Shown piece after piece: positions 17,220 through 27,074 of a DNA stretch of 64,000 nucleotides (position 1 is its first letter; each line of letters opens with the position of its first letter). The stretch lies in assembly GCF_001941505.1 (NCBI RefSeq), contig NZ_CP009248.1, positions 1,116,001-1,180,000 on the forward strand, in the 5' to 3' direction. The notes beneath the pieces were generated by a model. It was not told where the DNA came from, ran no database searches, and was given only the letters and a program-made list of their open reading frames with translations. This DNA is from Corynebacterium sphenisci DSM 44792 (GTDB taxonomy: Bacteria > Actinomycetota > Actinomycetes > Mycobacteriales > Mycobacteriaceae). The position numbers and the translations under genes are program-made.

Positions 17220-18446
17220 GTGTCCTTCTTCCTCGGAGTAGCCCTCTTCGCCGTCGGCATCGCGGTGACCATCGCCCTGCACGAATGGGGCCATATGACC
17301 GCCGCGCGGGTGTTCGGGATGCGGGTGCGCCGGTACTTCATCGGCTTCGGCCCCACCGTGGCCTCGTTCCGCCGCCGGCACCGCGCCGCCGGCGGGCACG
17401 TCACCGAGTACGGGCTCAAGGCGGTGCCCCTGGGCGGCTTCTGCGATATCGCGGGCATGACCGCCGCGGACCCGGTGACCCCCGAGGAGGAGCCCTACGC
17501 CATGTACCGCCGGCCCTGGTGGGCCCGGGTGGCGGTGCTCTCCGGGGGCGTGGCGATGAACCTGGTGGTCGGGGTGCTGCTCATCTACGCGGTGGCGGTG
17601 ACCTGGGGGCTGCCGGACCCGGACGTGGACCTCAGCCCCCGGATCGCGCAGACCCAGTGCGTGCCCCCGGCCGAGGCGGCCGACGGCACCCTCGCCGAAT
17701 GCACCGGGGCGGGCCCCGCGGAGCTGGCCGGGCTGCGCGCCGGGGACGTGGTGGTCGCCGTCGGCGGGGCGGAGGTGGCCACCCCGCGGGAGGTCGCCGA
17801 GGCGGTGCGCGCCACCGAGGACGCCACGGTGGTGCTCACCGTGGAGCGGGTCGGCCAGCTCATGGACGTCACCGTCGCCCCGGAGCGGGTCACCCGGATG
17901 GTCGGCGGGGATGCGGTGGAGGTCGCCGCGGTGGGCATCGCCTTCCAGGCCCCGAAGCAGCGGATCCTGGAGTACGACCCGCTCACCGCGGTACCGGGGT
18001 CGCTGGCCTTCACCGGGCACATGTTCGCCGCGGTGTGGGAGGGCCTGCTCGCCATCCCGGGCAAGGTGCCCGGCGTGGTCGCCTCCGTCTTCGGCGCGGA
18101 ACGCGACCCGGAGTCGCCGATGAGCGTGGTCGGCGCCTCCCGCTTCGGCGGGGAGCTCGCGGAGGCGGACCTGTGGTCCATGTTCGTGATGATGCTGGCG
18201 AACCTGAACTTCTTCCTCGCCATGTTCAACCTGATCCCGCTGCCCCCGCTGGACGGCGGCCATATCGCGGTGGTCGGCTACGAGCGGCTGCGGGATCTGC
18301 TGCGCCGGGTGCGCGGCCTGGCCCCCGGGGCGCCGGTGGACTACACCCGGCTGATGCCGGTGACCCTCGCCTTCACCGCGGTGCTGCTGGCCTTCGGGAT
18401 CATCGTCATCGCCGCCGACGTGGTCAACCCGATCCGCTTCTTCTAG
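17220..18446 (+). CDS. rip1: Site-2 protease of the M50 family (Rip1/RseP type)
   Basis: Rip1 cuts membrane-embedded anti-sigma factors and other substrates during regulated intramembrane proteolysis. The 408-residue product has the zinc motif H-E-W-G-H (His21, Glu22, His25) in the first membrane helix. A PDZ domain lies at about 165-235 (G-L-R-A-G-D-V-V-V-A-V-G-G), and the third ligand is in P-L-D-G-G-H (Asp345). Further helices end the protein. The start is GTG at 17220, with TACACT 6 nt upstream. In relatives dxr precedes and ispG follows; neither is present here. Confidence 0.95.
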   Translation: MSFFLGVALFAVGIAVTIALHEWGHMTAARVFGMRVRRYFIGFGPTVASFRRRHRAAGGHVTEYGLKAVPLGGFCDIAGMTAADPVTPEEEPYAMYRRPWWARVAVLSGGVAMNLVVGVLLIYAVAVTWGLPDPDVDLSPRIAQTQCVPPAEAADGTLAECTGAGPAELAGLRAGDVVVAVGGAEVATPREVAEAVRATEDATVVLTVERVGQLMDVTVAPERVTRMVGGDAVEVAAVGIAFQAPKQRILEYDPLTAVPGSLAFTGHMFAAVWEGLLAIPGKVPGVVASVFGAERDPESPMSVVGASRFGGELAEADLWSMFVMMLANLNFFLAMFNLIPLPPLDGGHIAVVGYERLRDLLRRVRGLAPGAPVDYTRLMPVTLAFTAVLLAFGIIVIAADVVNPIRFF

Positions 18447-18514
18447 GCGGCGCCGCCGCGCCCTCCGGCGCACGCCGTTCGGCGCGCCTCGGCGGGCCGC
18501 GGCGGCCGCGGCGC

Positions 18515-18520
18515 TAGATT
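18515..18520 (+). promoter_or_regulatory. -10 box TAGATT for the PBP lipoprotein
   Basis: TAGATT ends 8 nt before the ATG at 18529 in the 82-bp gap after rip1, where ispG is normally found. Confidence 0.5.
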
Positions 18521-18528
18521 CGGCGATC

Positions 18529-20373
18529 ATGGAGTTCCCCGGGTCCCCGCGCCGCCGACTGGGCGGGCTGCTGCTGGCGCTGGCGCTGCTCGCCGGCGCG
18601 GTGGCCTGCACCCCGCGCCCGGAGGACGGCCGGGAGGTGCTGGAGCGCTTCCTCACCGCCCTGGCCGCCGCGGACATCCCCGGCGCCGCGGAGCTCACCG
18701 ACCGCCCGGAGGCCGCCGAGGAGGATCTCGGCCTGGCCTGGCGGGCCCTGGACGCGTCCTACCTGGAGCACGGGATCGCCCGGATCGACGGCGACGGGGC
18801 GCAGTCCACCGCGGAGGTGGACCTGGACTGGGCCCTCGGCGGCGACCGGCGCTGGCGCTATCGCACCACCATGGCCCTGGCCCGGGTGCGCGGGCAGTGG
18901 CTGCTGCGCTGGCAGCCCTCCGCGCTGCACCCCCGGCTGGGCGCCAACCAGCACCCGGCGCTGCGCACCCTGCCCGCGGACCGGGCCACCGTGGTCGGCT
19001 CCGACGGGGCGGAGCTGCTGCGCCCGGGCACCGTGCACCGGGTGATCCTGGACCGCGACGTCGCCGACTCCGCGCAGGGCGCGGTGAACCGGATCGCCAC
19101 CGTGGTGAACAACGGCTTCGCCGCGGACCCGCAGGGCCCGCGGGTGGACGCCCGCGCGGTCGGCGCCGCCGCCGCCGGCGGGAGCGGGCCCTTCTCCGTG
19201 ATCGTGCTGCCCGGCGACGCCCCGGGGCGGATCCGGGAGCAGCTGGCGGAGATCCCGGGGGTGCGGGTCAATGACGAGGCGGCGATGGTGCGCCCGGATC
19301 CCGGTTTCGCCCCGGAGCTGATGAGCCGGGTGGAGGACCTCGTCGCCGAGGGCCCGGCCGGGGTCGACGGCTGGGCGGTGGTGGCCGCCAGCCCGGACGG
19401 GGCCACGGTCAGCGAACTGCACCGGGTGGCCCCGCGGGCCGCGGAGGCGGTGCGGGCGAGCATCGACAAGTCGGTGCAGGACGCCGCGCAGGCGGCGGTG
19501 GACACCCGCGCCGACGCGGAGACCATGCTGGTGGCGATCCGGCCCTCCACCGGGGAGGTGCTCGCCGTGGCGCAGACCCGCAAGGCCGATGAGCGCGGGG
19601 ACCTGGCGCTCACCGGGCAGTTCCCGCCCGGGTCCACCTTCAAGATCATCACCGCCGGGGCGGGCATCGCGCTGGCCGGGCTGGACCCCGGGGCCACGGT
19701 GCCCTGCCCGGGCACCATGGAGATCGGCAACCGGGTGGTCACCAACTACAACGGCTCCGGGGTGGGCGACACCAGCCTGGACGCCGCCTTCGCCAGGTCC
19801 TGCAACACCACCTTCGGCAATATCGCGCACTCCCTGGCGCCGGGGCAGCTCAAGGAGCAGGCCGCCGCCTTCGGCCTCGGCGTGGACTACCGGATCCCGG
19901 GGCTGACCACCTTCACCGGCTCGGTGTCCGAGGGAACCGACGAGGCCGAGCGCACCGACGCCGGCTACGGCCAGGGCCTGGACCTGGCCAGCCCCTTCGG
20001 CATGGCCCTGGTCGCCGCCACCGTCGCCCGCGGCGGCACGCCCGCGCCGACGCTGCTGCCGGCGGCCGGCACCTGGTCCTCCCGGGCCTCCCGGCCGCTG
20101 GACCCGGCGGTGCTCGCCGGGCTGCGCTCGATGATGCGCTCGGTGGTCACCTCCGGCACCGCCACCGCGATCGCCGGCCGCGGGGAGGTGCGCGGCAAGA
20201 CCGGGGAGGCGGAGGCCCCGGGCGGCTCGCACGCCTGGTTCACCGGCTACCGCGGGGACCTGGCCTTCGCCACGCTCATCGTGCACGGCGGCGGCTCGGA
20301 GCATGCGGTGGCGGTCACGGACCGCTTCCTGGAGCTGCTCGACGAGGCCGCGGAACTCACCCCGGCACCCTGA
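18529..20373 (+). CDS. Penicillin-binding lipoprotein (MecA_N / transpeptidase)
   Basis: The 614-residue product has a lipoprotein signal (L-L-A-G-A-V-A-C), then an NTF2-like MecA_N domain, a dimerisation domain and a transpeptidase domain. The three penicillin-binding motifs are intact: S-T-F-K (Ser369, Lys372), S-C-N (Ser424, Asn426) and K-T-G (Lys557). It is the class B PBP that M. tuberculosis carries between ispG and map. The likely role is peptidoglycan cross-linking outside the membrane; whether it is a true transpeptidase or a carboxypeptidase cannot be told here. Confidence 0.93.
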   Translation: MEFPGSPRRRLGGLLLALALLAGAVACTPRPEDGREVLERFLTALAAADIPGAAELTDRPEAAEEDLGLAWRALDASYLEHGIARIDGDGAQSTAEVDLDWALGGDRRWRYRTTMALARVRGQWLLRWQPSALHPRLGANQHPALRTLPADRATVVGSDGAELLRPGTVHRVILDRDVADSAQGAVNRIATVVNNGFAADPQGPRVDARAVGAAAAGGSGPFSVIVLPGDAPGRIREQLAEIPGVRVNDEAAMVRPDPGFAPELMSRVEDLVAEGPAGVDGWAVVAASPDGATVSELHRVAPRAAEAVRASIDKSVQDAAQAAVDTRADAETMLVAIRPSTGEVLAVAQTRKADERGDLALTGQFPPGSTFKIITAGAGIALAGLDPGATVPCPGTMEIGNRVVTNYNGSGVGDTSLDAAFARSCNTTFGNIAHSLAPGQLKEQAAAFGLGVDYRIPGLTTFTGSVSEGTDEAERTDAGYGQGLDLASPFGMALVAATVARGGTPAPTLLPAAGTWSSRASRPLDPAVLAGLRSMMRSVVTSGTATAIAGRGEVRGKTGEAEAPGGSHAWFTGYRGDLAFATLIVHGGGSEHAVAVTDRFLELLDEAAELTPAP

Positions 20374-20394
20374 ACCGGGGGCGCGGGCCGGGGG

Positions 20395-20400
20395 TACCAT
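20395..20400 (+). promoter_or_regulatory. -10 box TACCAT for map
   Basis: TACCAT ends 7 nt before the ATG at 20408. This supports that ATG over the in-frame ATG at 20399, which lies inside the hexamer region. Confidence 0.5.
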
Positions 20401-20407
20401 GACCGCC

Positions 20408-21298
20408 ATGAGCACGCGCAGCCCCCTGAAGCAGCAGCCCCCGACGCCGATCCGCACCGTGCCGCCGTCGATTCCGCGGCCGGAGTACGCCTGGCGGGAC
20501 AGCGTCCGGGAGGGCGTCGGGGAGCCGCTGGTGCAGTCCGCGGAGGACATCGCCGCGATGCGGGAGACCTCCCGGATCGCCGCGGACGCGCTGCAGGCCG
20601 CGGGGGAGGCGTGCGTGCCCGGCAACACCACCGACGAGGTGGACCGGGTGGTGCACGAGTACCTGCTCGACCACGGTGCCTACCCCTCCACCCTGGGCTA
20701 CCGGGGCTTCCCCAAGTCCTGCTGCGTCTCCCTCAACGAGATCGTCTGCCACGGCATCCCCGGCACCCAGGTGATCGAGGAGGGCGACATCGTCAACGTC
20801 GACGTCACCGCCTACAAGGACGGGGTGCACGGCGACACCAACGCCACCTACTACGCCGGGGAGGTCGCCGAGGAGCACCGGCTGCTGGTGGAGCGCACCT
20901 ACAACGCGATGATGCGCGGGATCACGGCGATCCGGCCCGGCCGGGAGATCAACGTGATCGGCCGGGTGATCGAGGCCTACACCCGCCGCTTCGGCTACCA
21001 GGTGGTGCGCGACTTCACCGGGCACGGGGTGGGCACCACCTTCCACAACGGGCTGGTGGTGCTGCACTACGACGAACCCTCCCAGGACACCCTGCTGGAG
21101 CCGGGGATGACGCTCACCGTGGAGCCCATGGTGAACCTCGGCGGCCTGGACTACCGGATCTGGGAGGACGGCTGGACGGTGCAGAACACCGACGGGGCCT
21201 GGACCGCCCAGTTCGAGCACACCGTGCTGGTCACCGAGGACGGCCACGAGATCCTCACCCTGCCCAGCGAGGGCGCCGTGGACCCGGCGCGGCGCTAG
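20408..21298 (+). CDS. map: Methionine aminopeptidase
   Basis: Map removes the initiator methionine. The 296-residue product has the five metal ligands in context: D-V-T-A-Y (Asp), H-G-D-T-N (Asp), F-T-G-H-G-V-G (His), L-T-V-E-P-M (Glu) and Q-F-E-H-T-V-L-V-T (Glu). An N-terminal extension of about 40 residues with P-P-S-I-P-R-P-E-Y matches the SH3-ligand-like extension of actinobacterial type Ic enzymes. The leaderless promoter fixes the start. cobQ follows after 10 nt. Confidence 0.96.
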   Translation: MSTRSPLKQQPPTPIRTVPPSIPRPEYAWRDSVREGVGEPLVQSAEDIAAMRETSRIAADALQAAGEACVPGNTTDEVDRVVHEYLLDHGAYPSTLGYRGFPKSCCVSLNEIVCHGIPGTQVIEEGDIVNVDVTAYKDGVHGDTNATYYAGEVAEEHRLLVERTYNAMMRGITAIRPGREINVIGRVIEAYTRRFGYQVVRDFTGHGVGTTFHNGLVVLHYDEPSQDTLLEPGMTLTVEPMVNLGGLDYRIWEDGWTVQNTDGAWTAQFEHTVLVTEDGHEILTLPSEGAVDPARR

Positions 21299-21308
21299 GG
21301 GCGCCCCG

Positions 21309-22775
21309 GTGGCCGCCCCGGCCGCGCTCATCGCCGGCTGCACCTCCGACGCCGGCAAATCCGTGCTCGTCGCCGGGCTGTGCCGGCTGCTCGCCCGGCG
21401 GGGCGTGGACGTGGCGCCGTTCAAGGCGCAGAACATGTCCAACAACTGCGCGGTGACCCCCGACGGCGGGGAGATCGGCCGCGCCCAGGCGCTGCAGGCC
21501 GCCGCCTGCGGGCTGGCGCCCTCGGTGGACTTCAACCCGGTGCTGCTCAAACCCGAGGCGGAGGCGGTGAGCCAGGTGGTGGTGCGCGGCCGGGCCGCCG
21601 GCCGGGTCGGCGCCCGGGACTACCGGGGCCGGCGCCGGGAGCTGCGCGGGGTGGTCGCCGACGCCCTCGCCGGGCTGCGGGAGCGCCATGAGGTGGTGAT
21701 CTGCGAGGGCGCGGGCAGCCCCGCGGAGGTGAACCTGCGCGACTCCGACATCGCCAACATGGGCCTGGCGGAGGCCGCGGGGCTGCCGGTGGTGGTGGTC
21801 GGCGACATCGACCGGGGCGGGGTGCTCGCCCATTTCGTGGGCACCCACGCGATCCTGGACCCGGCGGACCGGGAGCGGATCACCGGGTTCGCGGTGAACC
21901 GCTTCCGCGGCGACCCGGGCCTGCTCGCCCCCGGGCTGGCGGAGGTCACCCGGTGCACCGGGGTGCCGGTGCTGGGGGTGGTCCCGGAGCTGCCCGGGCT
22001 GTGGGTGGACGCGGAGGACTCGCTGGCCGCCCGGGTCGGCGCCCCGGTGGGCCCGGGGGCCGCCCCGCTGGGCGCCGAGGCCCTGGAGGTCGCCGCGATC
22101 CGGCTGCCCCGGGTGTCCAACGCCACCGACGTGGAGGCCCTCGCCGTGGAGCCGGGGGTGCGGGTGCGCTGGACCGTCGACCCGCTCGACGCGCTCGCCG
22201 CGGATCTGGTGGTGCTGCCCGGCACCAAGTCCACGATCGCCGACCTGGCCTGGCTGCGCCGCACCGGCCTGGCCGCGGCGATCGCGGCGCGGGCGGGCCG
22301 CGGCGTGCCGGTGCTGGGCATCTGCGGCGGGTTCCAGATGCTCTGCCGGGGCATCGAGGACCGGGTCGAGTCCGGGGCGGGGGCGGTGGCCGGGCTGGGC
22401 CTGCTCGACGTGGACATCGCCTTCGGGGAGGACAAGATCCTGCGCCGGCACCCGGGCGGCTCCTACGAGGTGCGCCAGGGCCGGGTCATCCGCAGCGCCG
22501 AGGCGACCTGGCCGCATGGCGAGGGCGCGGTGCGCGGCCCGGTGCGCGGCACCCACCGGCACGGGCTGCTCGAGGAGGACCCGGTGCGCCGCCGGCTGCT
22601 CGCCGAGGTCGCCGCGGAGGCCGGCAAGGACGGCTTCCGGGTCAGCCCGGGCACCTCCTTCCGCGCGGCGCGGGAGCGCCAGCTGGACCTGCTCGCCGAC
22701 GCGGTGCGCGATCACCTGGCCGGGCCCGGGTTGGCCGCGGCCACCGGGATCGCGCAGCTCGACCCGGCCGGCTGA
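21309..22775 (+). CDS. cobQ: Cobyric acid synthase
   Basis: CobQ amidates adenosylcobyrinate a,c-diamide at four side chains, using glutamine and ATP. The 488-residue product begins with a dethiobiotin-synthase-like domain (C-T-S-D-A-G-K-S loop, [20 protein letters not shown]). It ends with a glutamine amidotransferase domain with the Cys in G-I-C-G-G-F-Q-M-L. The N-M-S-N-N and D-R-G-G motifs separate it from CobB. It starts at GTG 21309, 10 nt after map, so the two are probably cotranscribed. It is the first of five cobalamin-related genes in the next 11 kb. Confidence 0.95.
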   Translation: MAAPAALIAGCTSDAGKSVLVAGLCRLLARRGVDVAPFKAQNMSNNCAVTPDGGEIGRAQALQAAACGLAPSVDFNPVLLKPEAEAVSQVVVRGRAAGRVGARDYRGRRRELRGVVADALAGLRERHEVVICEGAGSPAEVNLRDSDIANMGLAEAAGLPVVVVGDIDRGGVLAHFVGTHAILDPADRERITGFAVNRFRGDPGLLAPGLAEVTRCTGVPVLGVVPELPGLWVDAEDSLAARVGAPVGPGAAPLGAEALEVAAIRLPRVSNATDVEALAVEPGVRVRWTVDPLDALAADLVVLPGTKSTIADLAWLRRTGLAAAIAARAGRGVPVLGICGGFQMLCRGIEDRVESGAGAVAGLGLLDVDIAFGEDKILRRHPGGSYEVRQGRVIRSAEATWPHGEGAVRGPVRGTHRHGLLEEDPVRRRLLAEVAAEAGKDGFRVSPGTSFRAARERQLDLLADAVRDHLAGPGLAAATGIAQLDPAG

Positions 22776-22784
22776 GCCGGCCGG
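22764..22784. terminator. Bidirectional hairpin with the cobQ stop codon in its loop
   Basis: CCGGCCGGC (22764-22772), TGA loop (22773-22775) and GCCGGCCGG (22776-22784) form a perfect 9-bp stem between the convergent cobQ and mtr. The loop is the cobQ stop codon itself. Confidence 0.5.
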
Positions 22785-22789
22785 CGGGC

Positions 22790-24220
22790 TCAGGCGGGCT
22801 CGTCGAACTCCAGGCCGAGCAGCGCGTTCTCGATCAGCTCCGGCAGCGCCGGGTGGATCCAGTACTGGTCCCGGGCCGCGGCCCGGCAGTCGATGCCGAA
22901 GGCCATCAGCTGCACCAGCTGCTGCACCAGGGTGGCGGCCTGCTCGCCGATCACGTGCGCGCCGAGCAGCTCCCCGGTGCGCCGGTCGGCGATCAGCTTG
23001 AGGAAGCCGTGCTCGTCCTCCAGGGCCCAGCCGTAGGCGACGTCGCCGTAGTCCTGCACCTTCACCGTGATCGAGGCGCCGGTGCGCGCCGCCCACTCCC
23101 GGGCCTCCGCCTCGGTCATCCCGACCTGGCCGATCTGCGGATCGGAGAAGATCGCCGAGGGCACCGGGCCGTGATCCAGGGTGCGCAGCGGCGCATCCGC
23201 CCCGGCCCCGGCGCGGGTGGCCAGCACATTGTGGAAGACCACCGCCGCCTCGTGGTTGGCCACGTGCTTGAGCTGGTGCGGGGAGGACGCGTCGCCGAGC
23301 GCCCACACCCCCTCGGCGGTGGTGCGGCCATGCGCGTCGACGATGATCCGGCCGTCGTCGTGGACCCCGACCCCGGCGGCGGGCAGGTTCATCAGGTCCC
23401 CGTTGGGGCGGCGCCCGGTGGCCACCAGCAGCTCATCGGCGACCAGGGTGGTGCCGTCGGAGAGCTCCGCCCGGATCCGGTCGCCGTCCTCGGCGAGGGC
23501 GGTGATCTCGGTTTCCGCGTGGTGGGTCCAGCGCCCCCCGGCGAGCTCGGTGAAGCGGCGGGCGATGGACTCGTCGCAGTGCCGCACCATGAGCGCCGAG
23601 CGGTTGATCACGTGCACCCGGGTGCCCAGGGCGGAGAAGACGTGCGCGAACTCCGCGGCGATGTAGCCGGCGCCGAGGATGATCATCTCCTCCGGCAGCC
23701 GCGGCATCCGCATCACGTCGGCGTTGGTGCGGTACCGCACCCCGGAATCGGCCACCACCGGGGGGATGTTGGTGCGCGACCCGGCGGCGATGATCACCTG
23801 ATCCCCGCTGACCGTGACCTCCTCGCCGCCGCGGGCGGTGCGCAGCGTGCGCGGCCCGGTGAACTCGGCGTGGCCGTCGTAGACGTCGATGTTCGGGGTC
23901 TCCGGGCCCCGGCGGTAGGCCTCCCCGCCGGCGGCGATCGGGTCGATCCGGTGGGCGAAGACCCGCTCCCGGATCGCCTCCCAGTCCACCCCGGTGACCT
24001 CGGCGTCGACCCCGAGCCGGGCGGCGCGCTGGGCGCCGCGGGCGGCGTCGGCGGCGAGCACGTACATCTTCGTCGGGATGCAGCCGACGTTGAGGCAGGT
24101 GCCGCCGAAGCGGCCCTCCTCGATGAGCGCGATCCGCAGCCCGTCGTAGGCGGGGGAGGGGATCGCGTTGCCGGAGCCGGTGCCGATGATGACGACGTCG
24201 TAGTGCTCGGTGGGGGTCAT
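22790..24220 (-). CDS. mtr: Mycothione reductase
   Basis: Mtr is an NADPH- and FAD-dependent enzyme that reduces mycothiol disulphide and so keeps the actinobacterial thiol pool reduced. The 476-residue product has the FAD site G-T-G-S-G-N, the redox disulphide in C-L-N-V-G-C (Cys42, Cys47) and an NAD(P) site G-A-G-Y-I-A-A-E-F. It also has W-A-L-G-D-A-S-S and the catalytic C-terminal Y-W-I-H-P-A-L-P-E. The disulphide loop and the H-P-A-L-P-E ending fit Mtr rather than lipoamide dehydrogenase. AAGGAGA precedes the ATG. It marks the host as a mycothiol producer. Confidence 0.94.
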   Translation of the reverse strand: MTPTEHYDVVIIGTGSGNAIPSPAYDGLRIALIEEGRFGGTCLNVGCIPTKMYVLAADAARGAQRAARLGVDAEVTGVDWEAIRERVFAHRIDPIAAGGEAYRRGPETPNIDVYDGHAEFTGPRTLRTARGGEEVTVSGDQVIIAAGSRTNIPPVVADSGVRYRTNADVMRMPRLPEEMIILGAGYIAAEFAHVFSALGTRVHVINRSALMVRHCDESIARRFTELAGGRWTHHAETEITALAEDGDRIRAELSDGTTLVADELLVATGRRPNGDLMNLPAAGVGVHDDGRIIVDAHGRTTAEGVWALGDASSPHQLKHVANHEAAVVFHNVLATRAGAGADAPLRTLDHGPVPSAIFSDPQIGQVGMTEAEAREWAARTGASITVKVQDYGDVAYGWALEDEHGFLKLIADRRTGELLGAHVIGEQAATLVQQLVQLMAFGIDCRAAARDQYWIHPALPELIENALLGLEFDEPA

Positions 24221-24249
24221 TGCTCTCCTTGACTGGGGGGGGGCTGCGC

Positions 24250-24267
24250 GCGCGGGTCATCCCGCGC
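24250..24267 (-). terminator. Hairpin between hydrolase and mtr
   Basis: GCGCGGG-TCAT-CCCGCGC lies between the stop of the hydrolase gene and the start of mtr on the minus strand. It may end the hydrolase transcript. Confidence 0.35.
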
Positions 24268-24320
24268 CTTCCCCCTGCAACGCGCGCGGCGGCGCCGCTG
24301 TTCCCGTCCCGGCGGGCCGC

Positions 24321-25355
24321 TCAGCCGGCGGTGACCCGGTCCAGGAAGGACAGGGTCAGCCGCAGCGCCTGCTCCCGGGCGTGCTCCCGGGAGAGGTACA
24401 CGTCATGGCGGGCGCCGGGGATGGCCACCAGCTCCACGTCCGAGCCCAGCTTCGGGGCGTACCGGACGATGTGGTCGACCACCAGCACCGCGTCCGAGGT
24501 GTCCGTGGCCGGGGCGTAGGGGGCGTTGAGCCGGGAGGCGTCGGAGTGCAGCACCAGGCAGGGCACCCCCGCCTCCACCCCGCGCTGCAGGCGGCGCTGC
24601 GCCCGGCGCACCGCGTCCAGCCAGGAGAAGCGCTTCTCGAACCCGGCCAGCGGCTTATGGGCCAGGTCGAAGTCCCAGTCGCCGTGCCGGGAGGCGTGGA
24701 TGGAGTCGCCGTAGGCGGGCAGCCCCTTGTCCGGGGTCCACATGTTCGGCCGCAGCCGGGCCATGGTCGCGGTCACCGCCTTGGTCAGCGGCAGCCGGGG
24801 CCCGGTGAAGGGCAGCTCCAGCCAGGGGCTGTTGAACACCGCCCCCGGGATCCGGGCGTGCCGGTCCGGCGCCAGCCGGCGGATCCGGTCCAGCCACAGG
24901 CCCAGGATGAGCCCGCCGGTGGAATGGCCCAGCGGGACCACCCGGGGGTGGCCGGCGGCGAGCACCAGATCCACCGCCGCATCCAGGTCCGCGTCGTAGC
25001 GGGAGATCTCCGTGACATGGTGCCGGGTCTGCCCCGGCCGGTGCGAGCGCCCGCATTTGCGCAGGTCCACCGCGTAGCAGGCGTAGCCGGCGGCATGCAG
25101 CCGGGCCGCGACGTGGTCCTGGAAGAAGTAGTCGCTCATCCCGTGGATGAGCAGCACCGCATCGCGGTCGGCGAACCCGGGGGCGTCGGCGCCGTCGGGG
25201 GCGTGGCGCACCACGGTGGCCACCACGTCGGTCTCCCCGTCCGGGTCCGGGCCGAGGTCGATGGTGCATGCGGTGAAGCCCGCGCCGAGGATGTCCGGGG
25301 CCCAGTCCCGGTCGGGCGCGGCGTCGGGGCGGGGCCGCTGGTTGTCGTCGCTCAC
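24321..25355 (-). CDS. Alpha/beta hydrolase, Rv2854-like
   Basis: The 344-residue product has a serine-hydrolase fold: L-L-I-H-G-M-S-D-Y (oxyanion region), G-H-S-T-G-G nucleophile elbow, and a late H-D-V-Y-L-S histidine. The segment Y-A-V-D-L-R-K-C-G-R-S lies between. There is no signal peptide. The homologue beside mtr in M. tuberculosis (Rv2854) is uncharacterised. The GTG start at 25355 is chosen because TACCCT (25368-25363) ends 7 nt upstream. It is divergent from mqo. The substrate is unknown; a lipase/lysophospholipase-like activity is possible. Confidence 0.88.
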   Translation of the reverse strand: MSDDNQRPRPDAAPDRDWAPDILGAGFTACTIDLGPDPDGETDVVATVVRHAPDGADAPGFADRDAVLLIHGMSDYFFQDHVAARLHAAGYACYAVDLRKCGRSHRPGQTRHHVTEISRYDADLDAAVDLVLAAGHPRVVPLGHSTGGLILGLWLDRIRRLAPDRHARIPGAVFNSPWLELPFTGPRLPLTKAVTATMARLRPNMWTPDKGLPAYGDSIHASRHGDWDFDLAHKPLAGFEKRFSWLDAVRRAQRRLQRGVEAGVPCLVLHSDASRLNAPYAPATDTSDAVLVVDHIVRYAPKLGSDVELVAIPGARHDVYLSREHAREQALRLTLSFLDRVTAG

Positions 25356-25489
25356 GAGGCACAGGGTAGCGGGATCGTGACTGGGCGTCTGTGGTTGTGT
25401 GACACAATGGAGGCGGTAAACGAGAAACAGCCCGGGCCGGCGCATCCCCGCCGTGTCCCGCGTCCCAATCGTGAAGGGTGTTGCCTGCC
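25356..25489. promoter_or_regulatory. Divergent promoter hydrolase / mqo with 13-bp inverted repeat
   Basis: For mqo, TTGTGT (25395-25400), a 16-bp spacer and TAAACG (25417-25422) form a plausible promoter with a leader of about 60 nt. TTGTGT-G-ACACAA (25395-25407) is a perfect inverted repeat that covers the -35. On the minus strand TACCCT (25368-25363) is the hydrolase -10. Confidence 0.5.
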
Positions 25490-26986
25490 GTGTCCCAGAA
25501 GAACCTGCCAGCCAAGGTCGGAGATGAGGTCGATGTCGCGCTGATCGGCGCCGGCATCATGAGCGCCACGCTCGGCGTCCTCCTCAAGGAGCTGGAGCCC
25601 GCCTGGTCCCAGATCGTGCTGGAGCGCCTCGACGCCCCCGCCGCCGAGTCCTCCTCCCCGTGGAACAACGCCGGCACCGGCCACTCGGCGCTGTGCGAAC
25701 TCAACTACACCCCGGAGAAGCGCGGCCAGGTCGACGTGACCAAGGCGCTGACCATCAACGAGCAGTTCCAGGTCTCCCGGCAGCTGTGGAGCTACCTGGT
25801 CTCCGACGGGGTGCTCACCGACCCGCGCGAGTTCATCAACCCGGTGGACCACACCACCTTCGCCCAGGGCGAGGACCAGATCCACTACATGCGGCGGCGC
25901 TACGAGGCGCTCAAGGAGCATCCGCTGTTCTTCGGCCAGGAGCTGATCGAGGACAACGACCGCTGGGCGGAGTACCTGCCGCTGATGGCCGAGGGCCGCG
26001 ACTTCTCCACCCCGGTGTCCTCCATCCGCAACACCAACGGCACCGACGTCAACTTCGGGGCGCTGACCCGCCAGTACCTCGCCTCGCTGTCCGACCGGGG
26101 CACCGAGGTGCGCTACGGCCACGTGGTCACCGACCTCACCCGGGACGGCCGGAAGTGGGTGGTGACGGTGAAGAACCGGCATACCGGGGACACCCGCACC
26201 ATCCGGGCCAACTTCGTCTTCGTCGGCGCCGGCGGCAATGCGCTGCCGCTGCTGCAGAAGGCCAAGATCCCCGAGATCCGCGGCTACGGCGGCTTCCCGG
26301 TCTCCGGGCAGTGGCTGCGCTGCACCAACGAGGAGCTGATCGGCAAGCACAACGCCAAGGTCTACGGCAAGGCCAGCGTCGGCGCGCCCCCGATGAGCGT
26401 GCCGCACCTGGACACCCGGGTCATCGACGGCAAGCGCGGCCTGATGTTCGGCCCCTACGCCGGCTGGACCCCGAAGTTCCTCAAGACCGGCTCCAACCTG
26501 GATCTGGTGAAGGCGCTGCGCCCGCACAACCTGCCCTCCATGCTCGGCGTGGGCTTCCAGGAGCTGGGCCTGACCAAGTACCTCATCGAGGAGGTGCTGA
26601 AGAACTTCTCCGCCCGGATGGACTCGCTGCGCGAGTACGTGCCCGCCGCCCGCGACGAGGACTGGGAGATCATCAACGCCGGCCAGCGGGTGCAGGTGAT
26701 CGCCCCGGCGAAGGCGCCGAAGTTCGGCTCCCTGGAGTTCGGCACCGCCGTGATCAACTCCGCGGACGGCTCCATCGCCGGGCTGATGGGCGCCTCCCCG
26801 GGCGCCTCCATCGCCCCCGCGGTGATGATCAAGCTGATCGAGCGCTGCTTCGGCCCGAAGATGGGCGACTGGGCGCCGAAGATCAAGAACATGGTGCCCT
26901 CCTACGGGGTGCACCTCTCCGAGGACACCGCCCTGTTCAAGAGGGTCTGGGCCGATTCCGAGAAGACCCTCAAGCTGGATCGCTGA
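25490..26986 (+). CDS. mqo: Malate:quinone oxidoreductase
   Basis: Mqo is a peripheral membrane FAD enzyme that oxidises malate to oxaloacetate and passes electrons to menaquinone; it is the main malate-oxidising enzyme in corynebacteria. The product, about 498 aa, has the FAD site [13 protein letters not shown] and the family block [14 protein letters not shown]. It also has [17 protein letters not shown] and the closing [15 protein letters not shown] 25490 is preferred (AAGGG upstream); GTG 25478 is the alternative. It is closed by a 22-bp hairpin, so it is monocistronic. Confidence 0.96.
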   Translation: MSQKNLPAKVGDEVDVALIGAGIMSATLGVLLKELEPAWSQIVLERLDAPAAESSSPWNNAGTGHSALCELNYTPEKRGQVDVTKALTINEQFQVSRQLWSYLVSDGVLTDPREFINPVDHTTFAQGEDQIHYMRRRYEALKEHPLFFGQELIEDNDRWAEYLPLMAEGRDFSTPVSSIRNTNGTDVNFGALTRQYLASLSDRGTEVRYGHVVTDLTRDGRKWVVTVKNRHTGDTRTIRANFVFVGAGGNALPLLQKAKIPEIRGYGGFPVSGQWLRCTNEELIGKHNAKVYGKASVGAPPMSVPHLDTRVIDGKRGLMFGPYAGWTPKFLKTGSNLDLVKALRPHNLPSMLGVGFQELGLTKYLIEEVLKNFSARMDSLREYVPAARDEDWEIINAGQRVQVIAPAKAPKFGSLEFGTAVINSADGSIAGLMGASPGASIAPAVMIKLIERCFGPKMGDWAPKIKNMVPSYGVHLSEDTALFKRVWADSEKTLKLDR

Positions 26987-27006
26987 CCGCCCCCGCGGCC
27001 GGCCCC

Positions 27007-27055
27007 GCGCCCGCGCCCCGCGCGCACCCCGACGGGTGCCGCGGGGCGCGGGCGC
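27007..27055 (+). terminator. Very long hairpin after mqo
   Basis: Sixteen bases at 27007-27022 pair perfectly with 27040-27055. After one bulged C, GCACCC-CGAC-GGGTGC adds 6 bp. At 22 bp it is among the strongest hairpins in the window. No U-tract follows. Confidence 0.65.
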
Positions 27056-27074
27056 GTCGGGTAGAAACGGGTCC

